Part shown: positions 27,225 to 36,768 of the stretch, piece by piece
Layout of the letters: each line of letters starts with the position of its first letter
How positions within the stretch are numbered: the stretch's first letter is position 1
NCBI RefSeq assembly: GCF_002354895.1
Contig: NZ_CP023439.1
Location: 1,736,001-1,800,000, forward strand
Direction of reading: 5' to 3'
Length of the DNA: 64,000 nucleotides
Origin: Thauera sp. K11
Lineage (GTDB): Bacteria; Pseudomonadota; Gammaproteobacteria; Burkholderiales; Rhodocyclaceae
Translations under genes and position numbers: made by a program
The notes under the pieces: generated by a model
Told to the model about the DNA's origin: nothing
Databases searched by the model: none
Seen by the model: only the letters and a program-made list of their open reading frames with translations

Positions 27225-28055
27225 TCAGCCGAAGAGGTCGAGGATGCCGTCCAGCCCGCGATGGTCGAGGCAGCACTGCGCCACGTCGCGCAGCACCGGC
27301 TTGGCGCGGAAGGCGATGCCGAAGCCGGCCGCGCGCAGCATGGGAATGTCGTTGGCGCCGTCGCCGGCGGCGATCACCTGTTCCGGCGCGAGGCCCAGTT
27401 CATCGCGGACGCGCACCAGATGCGCCGCCTTGGCCGCGCCGTCGACGATGTCGCCGACCACCCGCCCGGTGAGCCTGCCGTCCGCGACCTCGAGCAGGTT
27501 GGAGTAGGCATGGTTGAAGCCCAGGCGCTGCTGCAGGCGGTCGGTGAAGTAGGTGAAGCCGCCGGACACCAGCACGGTGCGGATGCCGGCGCGCTGCAGG
27601 CCGCGCATCAGCCGTTCGGCACCGGGGTTGAGCTGCAGCCGCCGCTCGTAGACCTCACCCAGCGCTTCCTCGCGCAGCCCAGCCAGCAGCGCCACGCGCC
27701 GGGTGAGGGATTCGCGGAAGTCGATCTCGCCGCGCATCGCCGCCTCGGTGATGTCGGCTACCCGGGGCTTGAGCCCCTGCATGTCGGCGATCTCGTCGAT
27801 GCACTCGATGTTGATCAGCGTCGAGTCCATGTCGGTGACGAAAAGGCCGAAATCACTCAGCCGGCGGCCGTCCGGCACCCAGGCAAAATCCAGCGCGGCT
27901 TCGGCGCAGCGCGCGGCGAGCCCGTCGTGCGGCACGGCATCGAGCAGGCGGAAAGCCTGCGGCGTGATCTGCTCGATCGCGCGGGCACCGGTCAGCTTGG
28001 CGACCGATTTCAGCGCGAGATTGTCGACGTCTTCGCCGAGTACGACCAGGCTCAT
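27225..28055 (-). CDS. serB: phosphoserine phosphatase SerB
   Basis: 276 residues, HAD superfamily. It catalyses the last step of serine synthesis. The nucleophile motif DMDST is at residues 75-79, motif II is in VLVSGGFTYF, and motif III/IV is AAGDGANDIPML. An N-terminal ACT-like region of about 65 residues precedes the HAD domain, as in E. coli SerB-type enzymes. It overlaps the aroG-like gene by four bases (ATGA), so the two are translated in tandem. Confidence 0.96.
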   Translation of the reverse strand: MSLVVLGEDVDNLALKSVAKLTGARAIEQITPQAFRLLDAVPHDGLAARCAEAALDFAWVPDGRRLSDFGLFVTDMDSTLINIECIDEIADMQGLKPRVADITEAAMRGEIDFRESLTRRVALLAGLREEALGEVYERRLQLNPGAERLMRGLQRAGIRTVLVSGGFTYFTDRLQQRLGFNHAYSNLLEVADGRLTGRVVGDIVDGAAKAAHLVRVRDELGLAPEQVIAAGDGANDIPMLRAAGFGIAFRAKPVLRDVAQCCLDHRGLDGILDLFG

Positions 28056-29131
28056 GCAGCCCGTTCCCGGCGCGCGTGGATGTCGCGCAGCAGCGCGGCG
28101 GCGTTGCGGATCATCTCCTCGGTGGTTTCCCAGTTCACGCAGGCGTCGGTGACCGAACAGCCGTACTTCAACTGGGAGAGATCGGCGGGAATCGGCTGGT
28201 TGCCGGCGACGATGTTGCTCTCGATCATCAGGCCCACCACCGACTGGTTGCCCTCGCGGATCTGATGCACCACATCCTTCATGACCAGCGGCTGGAACTC
28301 GGGGTTCTTCCACGAGTTGGCATGCGAGCAGTCGACCACGATGTTGAGCGCCAGCTTCGCCTTGGCCAGCGCCTTTTCGGCGAGCGAGATCGACACCGTG
28401 TCGTAGTTCGGCCGGCCGCCGCCGCCGCGCAGCACGACGTGGCCGTAGCGGTTGCCGCGGGTGCGCGTGATGGCGGATTCGCCGCGGGAGTCGATGCCCA
28501 GGAAGCTGTGCGGGTTGGAGGCCGAGATGATGGCGTTGATCGCCACCTCGAGGTCGCCGTCGGTGGCGTTCTTGAAGCCGACCGGGGTCGACAGGCCGGA
28601 TGCCATCTCGCGGTGGGTCTGCGATTCGGAAGTGCGTGCGCCGATCGCCGTCCACGAGATCAGGTCGCCGTAGTACTGCGGCGCGATCGGGTCCAGCGCC
28701 TCGGTGCCGGTGGGCAGGCCGATCTCGCAGACGTCGAGCAGGAAGCGGCGCGCGCGCTCCATGCCGACGTCGATGCGGAACGAGTCGTCCATGAACGGAT
28801 CGTTGATGAATCCCTTCCAGCCGGTAGCGGTGCGCGGCTTCTCGAAATACACGCGCATCACCAGCAGCATGGTGTCGGCCACCTCGTCGGCCAGCGCCTT
28901 CAGGCGGCGGGCATAGTCCAGGCCGGCGACCGGGTCGTGGATGGAGCAGGGACCCACGACGACGAAGAGGCGTCCGTCCCTGCGGTCGAGGATGTCGCAC
29001 AGCGCCCTGCGACCGGCCAGTACCGATGCCGCGGCGCGCTCGGACAGCGGCACGCGGGCCTTGATCTCGTCCGGCGAGGGCATGTGGTCGAAGGAAGCGA
29101 TGTTGAGGTTCTCTGTCTGTGCGACGGACAT
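28052..29131 (-). CDS. 3-deoxy-7-phosphoheptulonate synthase, class I (AroG/AroF type)
   Basis: 359 residues. First enzyme of the shikimate pathway, joining PEP and erythrose 4-phosphate. Metal and substrate motifs: VVVGPCSIHDP, MRVYFEKPRTATGWKGF, WTAIGARTSESQ, LRGGGGRPNYD and VDCSHANSWKN. The isoform (Phe-, Tyr- or Trp-inhibited) cannot be assigned by eye. An inverted repeat 39 bases upstream may be an operator. Coupled to serB by start/stop overlap. Confidence 0.95.
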   Translation of the reverse strand: MSVAQTENLNIASFDHMPSPDEIKARVPLSERAAASVLAGRRALCDILDRRDGRLFVVVGPCSIHDPVAGLDYARRLKALADEVADTMLLVMRVYFEKPRTATGWKGFINDPFMDDSFRIDVGMERARRFLLDVCEIGLPTGTEALDPIAPQYYGDLISWTAIGARTSESQTHREMASGLSTPVGFKNATDGDLEVAINAIISASNPHSFLGIDSRGESAITRTRGNRYGHVVLRGGGGRPNYDTVSISLAEKALAKAKLALNIVVDCSHANSWKNPEFQPLVMKDVVHQIREGNQSVVGLMIESNIVAGNQPIPADLSQLKYGCSVTDACVNWETTEEMIRNAAALLRDIHARRERAA

Positions 29132-29169
29132 TGCGGGGCTCCGGATTGCTGCCTGGAAAAGCGCTTATT

Positions 29170-29187
29170 GTAACGCCCGAACGTTAC
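29170..29187 (-). promoter_or_regulatory. inverted repeat upstream of the aroG-type gene
   Basis: GTAACG-CCCGAA-CGTTAC, 6-bp perfect arms around a 6-base centre, lies 39 bases before the start codon. It could be an operator in the core promoter or a short leader hairpin. I cannot assign a regulator. Confidence 0.35.
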
Positions 29188-29286
29188 CCCTGTTCGGCCC
29201 GCCGGCCGGGCATCGCATTACGATATGCCGATATGCGCCGGCCGGCATGCCGGCCGATACCCTCAACCGATTCCCGGAGACGGCCG

Positions 29287-29868
29287 ATGAAACGACGCTG
29301 CGAATGGTGCGGAACCGACCCGCTTTACGTTGCCTACCACGACGAGGAGTGGGGCGTGCCCGTCCACGACGACCACCGCCTGTTCGAGATGCTGATCCTG
29401 GAGGGGGCGCAGGCCGGCCTGAACTGGATCACCATCCTGCGCAAGCGCGAGAACTACCGCCGCGCCTTCGACGGCTTCGATGCCGGACGCGTCGCCGGCT
29501 ACACCGCGCAGGACGTCGAGCGCCTGCTGGCCGACCCCGGCATCGTGCGCAACCGCCTGAAGGTCGAGTCCGCCATCGCCAATGCGCGTGCCGCGCTGGA
29601 AGTCCGCGCGCAGTTCGGCTCGCTGGATGCCTTTCTGTGGCGCTTCGTCGACGGCCGGCCGCGGCATGCCGGCTGGCCGGGCCTGGCCGAGGTGCCGCCC
29701 AGCACCGCCGACTCCGAAGCGATGAGCAAGGAATTGCGCCGGCGCGGTTTCCGCTTCGTCGGCCCGACGATCTGCTATGCCTTCATGCAGGCGGTCGGCA
29801 TGGTGAACGACCACCTCGCGGCCTGCTTCCGCTTCGCGGAGATCCGGGATCGCGGCGCGGCGGAATGA
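29287..29868 (+). CDS. tag: DNA-3-methyladenine glycosylase I (Tag)
   Basis: 193 residues. It removes 3-methyladenine from alkylated DNA. The zinc ligands expected of Tag are visible: Cys5 in MKRRCEWCG, His18 in VAYHDEEWG, and His/Cys in MVNDHLAACF. The conserved EGAQAGLNWITIL and GPTICYAFMQAVG segments match the family. The start gives the standard N-terminus of Tag; longer upstream extensions do not. Confidence 0.96.
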   Translation: MKRRCEWCGTDPLYVAYHDEEWGVPVHDDHRLFEMLILEGAQAGLNWITILRKRENYRRAFDGFDAGRVAGYTAQDVERLLADPGIVRNRLKVESAIANARAALEVRAQFGSLDAFLWRFVDGRPRHAGWPGLAEVPPSTADSEAMSKELRRRGFRFVGPTICYAFMQAVGMVNDHLAACFRFAEIRDRGAAE

Positions 29869-29881
29869 TGCCGGCCGGGAG

Positions 29882-32482
29882 TCAGCGCGCGGAGCCGGCG
29901 GCATGCCGGCGCCGCCCGGCCCGGCGCCCGGCTGCGTCGTGCCGGCGGAAGAACAGGTGCTTGCCGATCTCGGTGCTGCACACATAGCCCAGCACGATGA
30001 CGAGCAGCACGGCCATCAGCGGCATGCCGAGCGGGGTGAAGCCGAACGCGGACGCCACCCCGGGCAGGTAGGGCAGGGCGAGCGCGGTTGCGGCGACGGC
30101 CAGCGTGGCGCGCAGCAACAGGCGGCTGGGGGCGCTGCGCCATGCGGCGCTGCGGGTGCGCAGCACCAGCACCACGGCGAGTTCGGTGAGCAGGGAGACG
30201 ACGAACCAGGCGGTCTGGAACGCGGGCTCGTCCACCGCGAAGACCTTCAGCAGCACGAAGAAGGTGAGCAGGTCGAAGCCGCTGCTGATGAGTCCGAAGA
30301 CGATCATGAAGCGCCGCACCTCGCGCACGTTCCAGCGCTGTGCGCGGGCGACGCGTTCGCGGTCGACGCGGTCGGTGGAGATCGCGGCGGCGGGCAGGTC
30401 GGACAGGAAGTTGTTGAGCAGGATCTGCTTGGCCGCCAGCGGCAGGAAAGGCAGCAGCGGCGTGGCGATGGCCATGCTCACCATGTTGCCGAAATTGGCG
30501 CTGGTCGTGATCGAGATGTACTTGAGCGTGTTGGCGAAGGTGCGCCGCCCTTCCTCCACGCCGGTGCGCAGCACGCCGAGGTCGCTCTGCAGCAGCACCA
30601 CGTCGGCGCTGTCGCGGGCCACGTCGACGGCGCCTTCGACCGAGATGCCGACGTCGGCGGCATGCAGCGCCGCCGCATCGTTGATGCCGTCGCCGAGGTA
30701 GCCCACCGCGTGGCCGGTGCGCTGCAGGGCGCGCACGATGCGCTCCTTCTGCTGCGGGTCCACCTCGACGAAGAGATCGGTGCGTTCGGCCAGGTGCCAC
30801 AGCGATTCGTCGCTGAGCCGGGCGATCTGCGGGCCGGTCAGCAGCGCCTGCGGATCGAGGCCGATGCCGGCCGCCAGATGGGCGGTGACGTAGCGGTTGT
30901 CGCCGCTGATGATCTTGGTGCGGCAGCCCAGGCGGGCGAGGTTGCGGATCGTGCGGGCGGCGTCCGCCTTGGGCGGATCGGAAAACAGCAGGAAGCCGGC
31001 AAGGCAGAGGTCGTGCTCGTCGGCGTGCGTGTAGGCCGCCCTGGCCTCGACGGTCCGCGTGGCGACCGCCAGCACGCGGTAGCCGTCCTCGCCGCAGCGG
31101 CGGAAATAGGCGTCCAGCCGGGCGCGCTGCGCGTCGTCGAGCGCGGCCTCGGCGCCGTCGATCCGCACCCGCGTGCATACCTCGACCATCTGCGCATAGG
31201 CACCCTTGGTCACCAGCAGGTGGCGGCCGGGGGCGGCATCGCGTTCTGCGACGACGATCGTCAGCCGCCTGCGGTTGAAGTCGTAGGGGATCTCGTCGAT
31301 CTTGACGGCGTCGTCGGTGCCCAGGCCGGCGCTTTGGCCGGCGGCGACGATGGCGGCATCGAGCGGATTGGCGATGCCGGTCTCATGCACCGCGTTGAGC
31401 CAGGCGAGCCGCCGCACGGCGTCGGAGCCGGCGCCGGCCGCATCCACCGCCGCGGCCAGGGTGATGGCGCCTTCGGTGAGCGTGCCGGTCTTGTCGGTGC
31501 AGAGCACGTCCATGCTGCCCAGGTTCTCGATCGCTTCCAGGCGGCGCACGATCACCCCGTGCCGCGCCAGGGTGCGCGCGCCGCGCGACAGGGTGACGCT
31601 GACGATGGCCGGCAGCAGTTCGGGCGAGATCCCGACCGCGAGCGCCACGGCATACAGCAGGGATTCGATGAGCGGGCGTCCCAGCGCCTGATTCACCATC
31701 AGCACGAACACCACCATCACGATCATGATGCGCACCAGCAGGTAGCCGAACTGCCGCACGCCGCGGGAGAACTCGGTCTCCGGCTCGCGCGAGCGCAGCC
31801 GCGCGGCGATGGCGCCGAATTCCGTGCCACGGCCGGTGCGCACGACCAGCATCTTCGCGGTGCCGCTGCGCACCGAGGTGCCGAGGAACACCACGTTCGT
31901 CCGTCCGGCGAGCGGCGTGTCGGGCGGCACGGCGCCGGGGCGTTTTTCCACCGGGAAGGACTCGCCGGTCAGGCTGGCTTCGGTGACGAGGAAATCGACC
32001 GCCTCGAGGATCACGCCGTCGGCCGGCACCAGGCTGCCGGCGGCAAGCTGCAGGACGTCGCCGGGCACGACGGCTGCGGCCGGGATGGTCGCCGGCCGGC
32101 CGTCGCGCCACGCCTGCACGGTCAGCGCCAGACGCTGGCGCAAGGCGGCGACGGCGGCCGAGGCGCGGTATTCCTGCGCGAAGCCGAGCAGCGCGCTGCC
32201 CAGCACGATGGCGAGGATGATCGCGGCATCGACCCATTCGCGCAGCCACAGCGAGACGCAGGCGCCGAACACGAGGATCAGCACCAGCGGGCTTTCGAAC
32301 TGGCGCAGCAGCAGGCGCAGCGCGGTGCGCTCGTCGCGCTCTTCCACCGTGTTGGGGCCGGCCTGCTGCAGCCGGCGCGCCGCCTCGGCATCCGCCAGGC
32401 CGTCGGGGGCACTGCGCTGGGCGGCCATCAGCTCGGCAACAGTGCGGCTCCAGTAGGGCACGTCGTTTTCGAGGGTCTGCAT
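29882..32482 (-). CDS. mgtA: magnesium-translocating P-type ATPase (MgtA type)
   Basis: 866 residues, inner membrane. Type IIIB P-type ATPase. The actuator motif is TEASLTGESFPVEKRP, phosphorylation site DVLCTDKTGTLTEG, and hinge YLGDGINDAAALHAADVGIS. Hydrophobic helices flank these at residues about 65-110, 250-310 and in the C-terminal third. SVEGAVDVARDSADVVLL is typical of MgtA/MgtB. The start MQTLENDVPYWSRT has a good GGAAGGAG ribosome-binding site. No mgtC gene or recognisable magnesium riboswitch is present in the 157-base leader. Confidence 0.93.
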   Translation of the reverse strand: MQTLENDVPYWSRTVAELMAAQRSAPDGLADAEAARRLQQAGPNTVEERDERTALRLLLRQFESPLVLILVFGACVSLWLREWVDAAIILAIVLGSALLGFAQEYRASAAVAALRQRLALTVQAWRDGRPATIPAAAVVPGDVLQLAAGSLVPADGVILEAVDFLVTEASLTGESFPVEKRPGAVPPDTPLAGRTNVVFLGTSVRSGTAKMLVVRTGRGTEFGAIAARLRSREPETEFSRGVRQFGYLLVRIMIVMVVFVLMVNQALGRPLIESLLYAVALAVGISPELLPAIVSVTLSRGARTLARHGVIVRRLEAIENLGSMDVLCTDKTGTLTEGAITLAAAVDAAGAGSDAVRRLAWLNAVHETGIANPLDAAIVAAGQSAGLGTDDAVKIDEIPYDFNRRRLTIVVAERDAAPGRHLLVTKGAYAQMVEVCTRVRIDGAEAALDDAQRARLDAYFRRCGEDGYRVLAVATRTVEARAAYTHADEHDLCLAGFLLFSDPPKADAARTIRNLARLGCRTKIISGDNRYVTAHLAAGIGLDPQALLTGPQIARLSDESLWHLAERTDLFVEVDPQQKERIVRALQRTGHAVGYLGDGINDAAALHAADVGISVEGAVDVARDSADVVLLQSDLGVLRTGVEEGRRTFANTLKYISITTSANFGNMVSMAIATPLLPFLPLAAKQILLNNFLSDLPAAAISTDRVDRERVARAQRWNVREVRRFMIVFGLISSGFDLLTFFVLLKVFAVDEPAFQTAWFVVSLLTELAVVLVLRTRSAAWRSAPSRLLLRATLAVAATALALPYLPGVASAFGFTPLGMPLMAVLLVIVLGYVCSTEIGKHLFFRRHDAAGRRAGRRRHAAGSAR

Positions 32483-32639
32483 TTGCGCTCCTTCCGCATG
32501 CTCCGGCGGCTGATGTCCGGCGCCGGATCGAGAAAAGCCGGTTCCTTGGGAATGCGCACCGCGAGCGGGTTGCCGCTCTTGCATAGTGGGTCGGCATCCC
32601 ATGCCGTCGCCTTGAAAACCCGTGCGGGAGCCCCGGAAC

Positions 32640-33023
32640 TCAGCCGGCCAGCCGGCCTCCCAGCTCGGCGACTTCGACAGGGACCTGCTGCTGTGCCCCA
32701 CCGCCGCGGACGACGCTCTGCAGCAGGCGGGAAACCACGGGTTCCAGCGGCAGCGACACGCCGAAATGCAACGGCTTGCCGTCCCTGAAAATCGCCAGCG
32801 TGGGGAAGTTGTCGACGTCGATGTCACCGACGAGATCGGCGTCGTCCTCGACGTCGGCCCAGGCGAACAGGGCGTCGGGATGGGCGGCGGCGATGCGTTC
32901 GAGCATGGGCCGGAACTCGCGGCAGGTGCCGCACCATTCGGCGCACAGCGCCACCACCACCAGCGTCCCGGCGGCGAGGCGCGGGTGGCAGGGAAGCTCG
33001 GCGATGGGGATCAGCCCGGGCAT
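32640..33023 (-). CDS. thioredoxin-family protein
   Basis: 127 residues. The active site is AEWCGTCREFRP with cysteines at residues 31 and 34; the cis-proline loop is NFPTLAIFRDG. There is no signal peptide, so it is cytoplasmic. The CGTC active site differs from the classical CGPC, which changes redox potential. It lies between rlhA and mgtA on the same strand. Confidence 0.87.
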   Translation of the reverse strand: MPGLIPIAELPCHPRLAAGTLVVVALCAEWCGTCREFRPMLERIAAAHPDALFAWADVEDDADLVGDIDVDNFPTLAIFRDGKPLHFGVSLPLEPVVSRLLQSVVRGGGAQQQVPVEVAELGGRLAG

Positions 33024-33055
33024 GCGGGAGGCGTGGAATCGAAAGCCGTGAGGCG

Positions 33056-35044
33056 TCAGGCCCGCGCGGGCGCCTTGTCCTTGCCCGGCCTGGCGGGGAA
33101 GAAGCTGACCTTCTGCGCCACCACGCTGTCGCGCATCTTCGCCACGTGAGGCTTGAGCGCGCCGACCACGTGCATCTCGCAGCGCTTGCAGTCGAAGCGC
33201 AGCGTCAGCGTCTCATTGCCATTGACGAGCTGCATCGGATCGGGGCGGATGCCTTTCACTTCCTTGGGGCACAGGTTGAAGCTGTAGCGCAGGCAGTGCC
33301 GGGTGATCATCAGCGAGACGTCGCCGCGTTCCTCGTTGGCCTCGAAGGCGGCGTCGATCAGCTTGACGCCGTGCCTGGCGTAGAAAGCGTGCGCCCGGGC
33401 GTTGAGCACGTTGGCGAGGTAGCCGAGCGCATCCTGCGGATAGGGCACCGGCGGCTCGACGGCAGCGTCGCGCGGCGGGCGGACGTGGGCCTGCAGGCGC
33501 GCCGCTTCGAGCCGCTCGACGGCCTCGCGGCGCAGCGCGTTGAGCTGCGAGGCGGGCAGGAAGGGCGCGTCCGCCACGTCGAGCACGATGTCGCCGATGC
33601 TGAAGATGGTGTTGCCGAGCTTGCCGATGTGTTCGCGCAGGCTCGCCAGTGCGCGCCCGGCATTCTGCGCGGGCTCCGCCGCGGCGGCGATGCGGGCGGT
33701 GGCGGAAACGCCGTCCTCGTCGGTGAGGCTCAGCGCGTAGCCGTCGGCGGTGGCGAAGAAGCGTGCGTCGACGCGGATGCGGCGCTCGGCCGATTTCCTT
33801 TCCAGCGCGCGCTCGAATTCGTGGTCGTGGTTGCGGAACAGCGAGGTGCCGGGCACGAGGTCGGCCGGCAGCGCCTCGGACGGGTAGATGCGGTCCACGC
33901 CCTCACCGCCGGCATCGGCCTCGGCGCGATTGACGCGCAGGCCGGTGAGTTCGCCCTTGGGGCCGTACCAGGTGAGGCCGTCGGCGTTGTGGATGGGCGC
34001 CACGCGCTCGACGTCGAAGAAGCGGTGTCCCCTGGCGTCGATCTTCGTCACGCGGCCGATCGGCTCGCCGACGAACTTGGGCGATTCGAAGGCTTCGATG
34101 CCGTGACGGCGCTCGTTGGCGAAGTAGTCGGTGTAGCCGCGGTTGAAGGTCTTGTCGGCCTGCGGGGTGAACAGGAAGGTGCAGCGGCCGCTGGACGCAC
34201 GGCGATACGCCGCGCCGTCGGCCCCGGGCTGCTCGATGATCTCGTCGAGCAGCGTGCGGTAGTGCGCGGTGATGTTCTTGACGTAGGAGAGGTCCTTGTA
34301 GCGGCCCTCGATCTTGAACGAACTGACGCCGGCCCCGGCCAGTGCACGCAGGTTGGCGCTCTGGTTGTTGTCCTTCATCGACAGCATGTGCCGGTTGCCG
34401 GCGATGGTGTTGCCGTCCTTGTCCTTCAGATCGTAGGGCAGGCGACAGGCTTGCGAACACTCGCCGCGGTTGGCGCTGCGGCCGGTGTGGGCGTGGCTGA
34501 TGTAGCACTGGCCCGAATACGCCACGCACAGCGCGCCGTGCACGAAGTATTCGAGATGGCAGTCGGTGGCCCCGGCGATCTGGCGTACCTGGTTCAGGCT
34601 CAGTTCGCGCGCCAGCACGATCTGCGAGAAGCCGACGTCCTGCAGGAAACGCGCCTTGCCGGCGTCGCGGATGTCGGTCTGCGTGCTGGCGTGGAGCTGG
34701 ATCGGCGGCAGGTCGAGTTCGAGCAGGCCCATGTCCTGCACGATGAGCGCATCCGCACCGGCGTCGTGGAGTTCCCACACCAGCCGGCGCGCCGGTTCGA
34801 GTTCGGCGTCGTGCAGGATGGTGTTCAGCGTGACGAAGATCTTCGCGTGGTAGCGGTGCGCATGGCGGACGAGGCGCTCGATGTCGGCCACGGAGTTCTC
34901 CGCCGCGGAGCGTGCCCCGAACGACGGCCCGCCGATATACACCGCGTCCGCGCCGTGGTTGATCGCCTCGATGCCGATGTCGGCCGTCCTGGCGGGGGCG
35001 AGGAGTTCGAGGACCTTGCGGTCGCGGGGGGCTGCAATGCTCAT
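33056..35044 (-). CDS. rlhA: U32-family 23S rRNA cytidine hydroxylation protein (RlhA/YdcP)
   Basis: 662 residues. RlhA makes 5-hydroxycytidine in 23S rRNA. The U32 domain has ELLAPARTADIGIEAINHGA, KIFVTLNTILHD, ALIVQDMGLLELDLPPIQLH and a cysteine-rich segment (CVAYSGQCYISHAHTGRSAN then GECSQACRLPY) thought to hold an iron-sulphur cluster. The C-terminal extension (ITRHCLRYSFNLCPKEVKGI) and overall length separate it from the shorter TrhP/YegQ. Start chosen as MSIAAPRDRKVLELLAP. Confidence 0.92.
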   Translation of the reverse strand: MSIAAPRDRKVLELLAPARTADIGIEAINHGADAVYIGGPSFGARSAAENSVADIERLVRHAHRYHAKIFVTLNTILHDAELEPARRLVWELHDAGADALIVQDMGLLELDLPPIQLHASTQTDIRDAGKARFLQDVGFSQIVLARELSLNQVRQIAGATDCHLEYFVHGALCVAYSGQCYISHAHTGRSANRGECSQACRLPYDLKDKDGNTIAGNRHMLSMKDNNQSANLRALAGAGVSSFKIEGRYKDLSYVKNITAHYRTLLDEIIEQPGADGAAYRRASSGRCTFLFTPQADKTFNRGYTDYFANERRHGIEAFESPKFVGEPIGRVTKIDARGHRFFDVERVAPIHNADGLTWYGPKGELTGLRVNRAEADAGGEGVDRIYPSEALPADLVPGTSLFRNHDHEFERALERKSAERRIRVDARFFATADGYALSLTDEDGVSATARIAAAAEPAQNAGRALASLREHIGKLGNTIFSIGDIVLDVADAPFLPASQLNALRREAVERLEAARLQAHVRPPRDAAVEPPVPYPQDALGYLANVLNARAHAFYARHGVKLIDAAFEANEERGDVSLMITRHCLRYSFNLCPKEVKGIRPDPMQLVNGNETLTLRFDCKRCEMHVVGALKPHVAKMRDSVVAQKVSFFPARPGKDKAPARA

Positions 35045-35100
35045 CGGCAGGGCGCGCGCAAGCGCTTGATCGGAAAGGACGTAATGATACCGCGTCTGCC

Positions 35101-35463
35101 TCAGGCGGTGCGGCGCGGGCGCCTCATCACGGCCGGGAGCAGTACCAGCAGGCCGGCTGCATCGGCCAGCCAGTCCAGCGGATCGCCGACGCGGTAGGCG
35201 GTGAAGGACTGGGCGACTTCCATCGCCGCGCCGTAGGCGAGCAGGCCGAGCGCGAGCATGCCGGGGCGCTGCGGCCAGCCGGTGCGGCCCAGCAGCGCGA
35301 GCGCGGCGAAGAGCAGGGCGTGCTCGATCTTGTCCTGCCACGACACGACCTGCACGATGTCGGGCGCGGGGCGCAGCGCGAGCCAGAACATGAGCGGCAG
35401 CGCGGCGAGGAACAGCAGGCGGGCGGGGAACCGAAGGGCGGGCTTGGGCATCAGTGTTGCCAT
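35101..35463 (-). CDS. VanZ-like membrane protein
   Basis: 120 residues, several membrane helices. The pattern FWLALRPAPDIVQVVSWQDK-then-IEHALLFAALALLG, followed by GAAMEVAQSFTAYRVGDPLD and WLADAAGLLVLLP, is typical of short VanZ-like proteins. Function is unknown in Proteobacteria. An alternative start at 35451 would remove four residues. Confidence 0.85.
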   Translation of the reverse strand: MATLMPKPALRFPARLLFLAALPLMFWLALRPAPDIVQVVSWQDKIEHALLFAALALLGRTGWPQRPGMLALGLLAYGAAMEVAQSFTAYRVGDPLDWLADAAGLLVLLPAVMRRPRRTA

Positions 35464-35625
35464 GCGGGGCGGGGAGGCAGGATTCTGCCATGCAATGCGC
35501 GGACCCGCCCTCCGGCCGGCTCCCGGCCTTTCGAGGGGAGGCCGGCCTGCCCGCCGTTCGCGGGATCGCCCGCGGGTCCGCGATGCGGCGGACCTGCGCT
35601 TCATGACCCGACGTGGAGTCTTTCG

Positions 35626-36765
35626 ATGAACAGAATGCCCGTTGCCGCCCTGCTCGCCTTCTTCTGCACGGCGAGCTTCCTTCCGTCCGCCGGCACGGCC
35701 GCGGACATGCAGGTGAAGACCGAGGCCGGGCCGATCCGCGTCACCGAGGTGGCGCGCGGCCTGGAGAACCCCTGGGCGCTCGCCTTCCTGCCCGACGGCC
35801 GCATGCTGGTGACCGAGCGCGAAGGGCGCATGCGCCTGGTGTCGCCGGCGGGCGAGCTGTCGCAGCCGCTGGCCGGCGTGCCCGCCGTGCATGCGAGCGG
35901 GCAGGGCGGCCTGCTGGACGTGGTGCTCGGCCCGACCCATGCGGCCGATCGCCTCATCTACTTCTCGTTCGCGCAGCCGACCGCCGGCGGTGCGCGCACC
36001 GCGGTCGCCCGCGCGCGGCTGGACGCGGATGCGCTGCGGCTCGAGGACGTGCGGGTGATCTTCGCGCAGAAGGACGATCCGTCCGGCGGCAATCATTTCG
36101 GCTCGCGGCTGGTGTTCGGGCGCGACGGCAAGCTGTTCGTGACGCTGGGCGACCGCTTCAGCCACCGCGACCGCGCGCAGGACCTGGGCAGCCACCTCGG
36201 CAAGGTGGTGCGCATCGGGCCGGACGGCAGCGTGCCGGCGGACAACCCCTTCGCGGGCAGGGCCGGTGCCTTGCCGGAGATCTGGAGCTACGGCCACCGC
36301 AACGTGCAGGGCGCGGCGCTGCATCCGGTCACCGGCGCATTGTGGGCGCACGAGCACGGCCCGCAGGGCGGCGACGAACTGAACGTGCTGCTTCCCGGGC
36401 GCAACTACGGCTGGCCGCAGATCACCTTCGGCCGCGAATACGTCACCGGCCTGCGCATCGGCGAGGGCACCGCGCGCGCCGACGTGCAGCCGCCCGTGAC
36501 GCAGTGGACGCCGTCGATCGCGCCGTCGGGCATGGCCTTCTATACCGGCGACGTGTTCCCGCGCTGGAAGGACAATCTCTTCGTCGGCGCGCTGAAGTAC
36601 CGCATGCTGGTGCGCCTCGTCCTCGACGGCGAAAAGGTGGTGCATGAGGAGCGCCTGCTGGCGGACGCGGGAATGCGCATCCGCGACGTGCGCCAGGGCC
36701 CCGACGGGCGGCTGTGGCTGCTGGACGACACCAACGGCCGCATCCTGAGGCTGGACGCCCAGTGA
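35626..36765 (+). CDS. PQQ-dependent soluble aldose sugar dehydrogenase (YliI/Asd family)
   Basis: 379 residues with signal peptide (MPVAALLAFFCTASFLPSAG), periplasmic. Six-bladed propeller of the GDH/Asd family with VARGLENPWALAFLPDGRML, SGGNHFGSRLVFGRDGKL (catalytic His), TLGDRFSHRDRAQD, WSYGHRNVQGAALHP and HEHGPQGGDELN. PQQ binding would be needed; no pqq synthesis genes are in the window. It converges with the HDOD gene, with 3 bases between them. Confidence 0.93.
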   Translation: MNRMPVAALLAFFCTASFLPSAGTAADMQVKTEAGPIRVTEVARGLENPWALAFLPDGRMLVTEREGRMRLVSPAGELSQPLAGVPAVHASGQGGLLDVVLGPTHAADRLIYFSFAQPTAGGARTAVARARLDADALRLEDVRVIFAQKDDPSGGNHFGSRLVFGRDGKLFVTLGDRFSHRDRAQDLGSHLGKVVRIGPDGSVPADNPFAGRAGALPEIWSYGHRNVQGAALHPVTGALWAHEHGPQGGDELNVLLPGRNYGWPQITFGREYVTGLRIGEGTARADVQPPVTQWTPSIAPSGMAFYTGDVFPRWKDNLFVGALKYRMLVRLVLDGEKVVHEERLLADAGMRIRDVRQGPDGRLWLLDDTNGRILRLDAQ

Positions 36766-36768
36766 GAA

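Noticed and set aside
29903..32788. 961-residue plus-strand open frame
   Set aside because: Antisense to the P-type ATPase, whose motifs are unambiguous.
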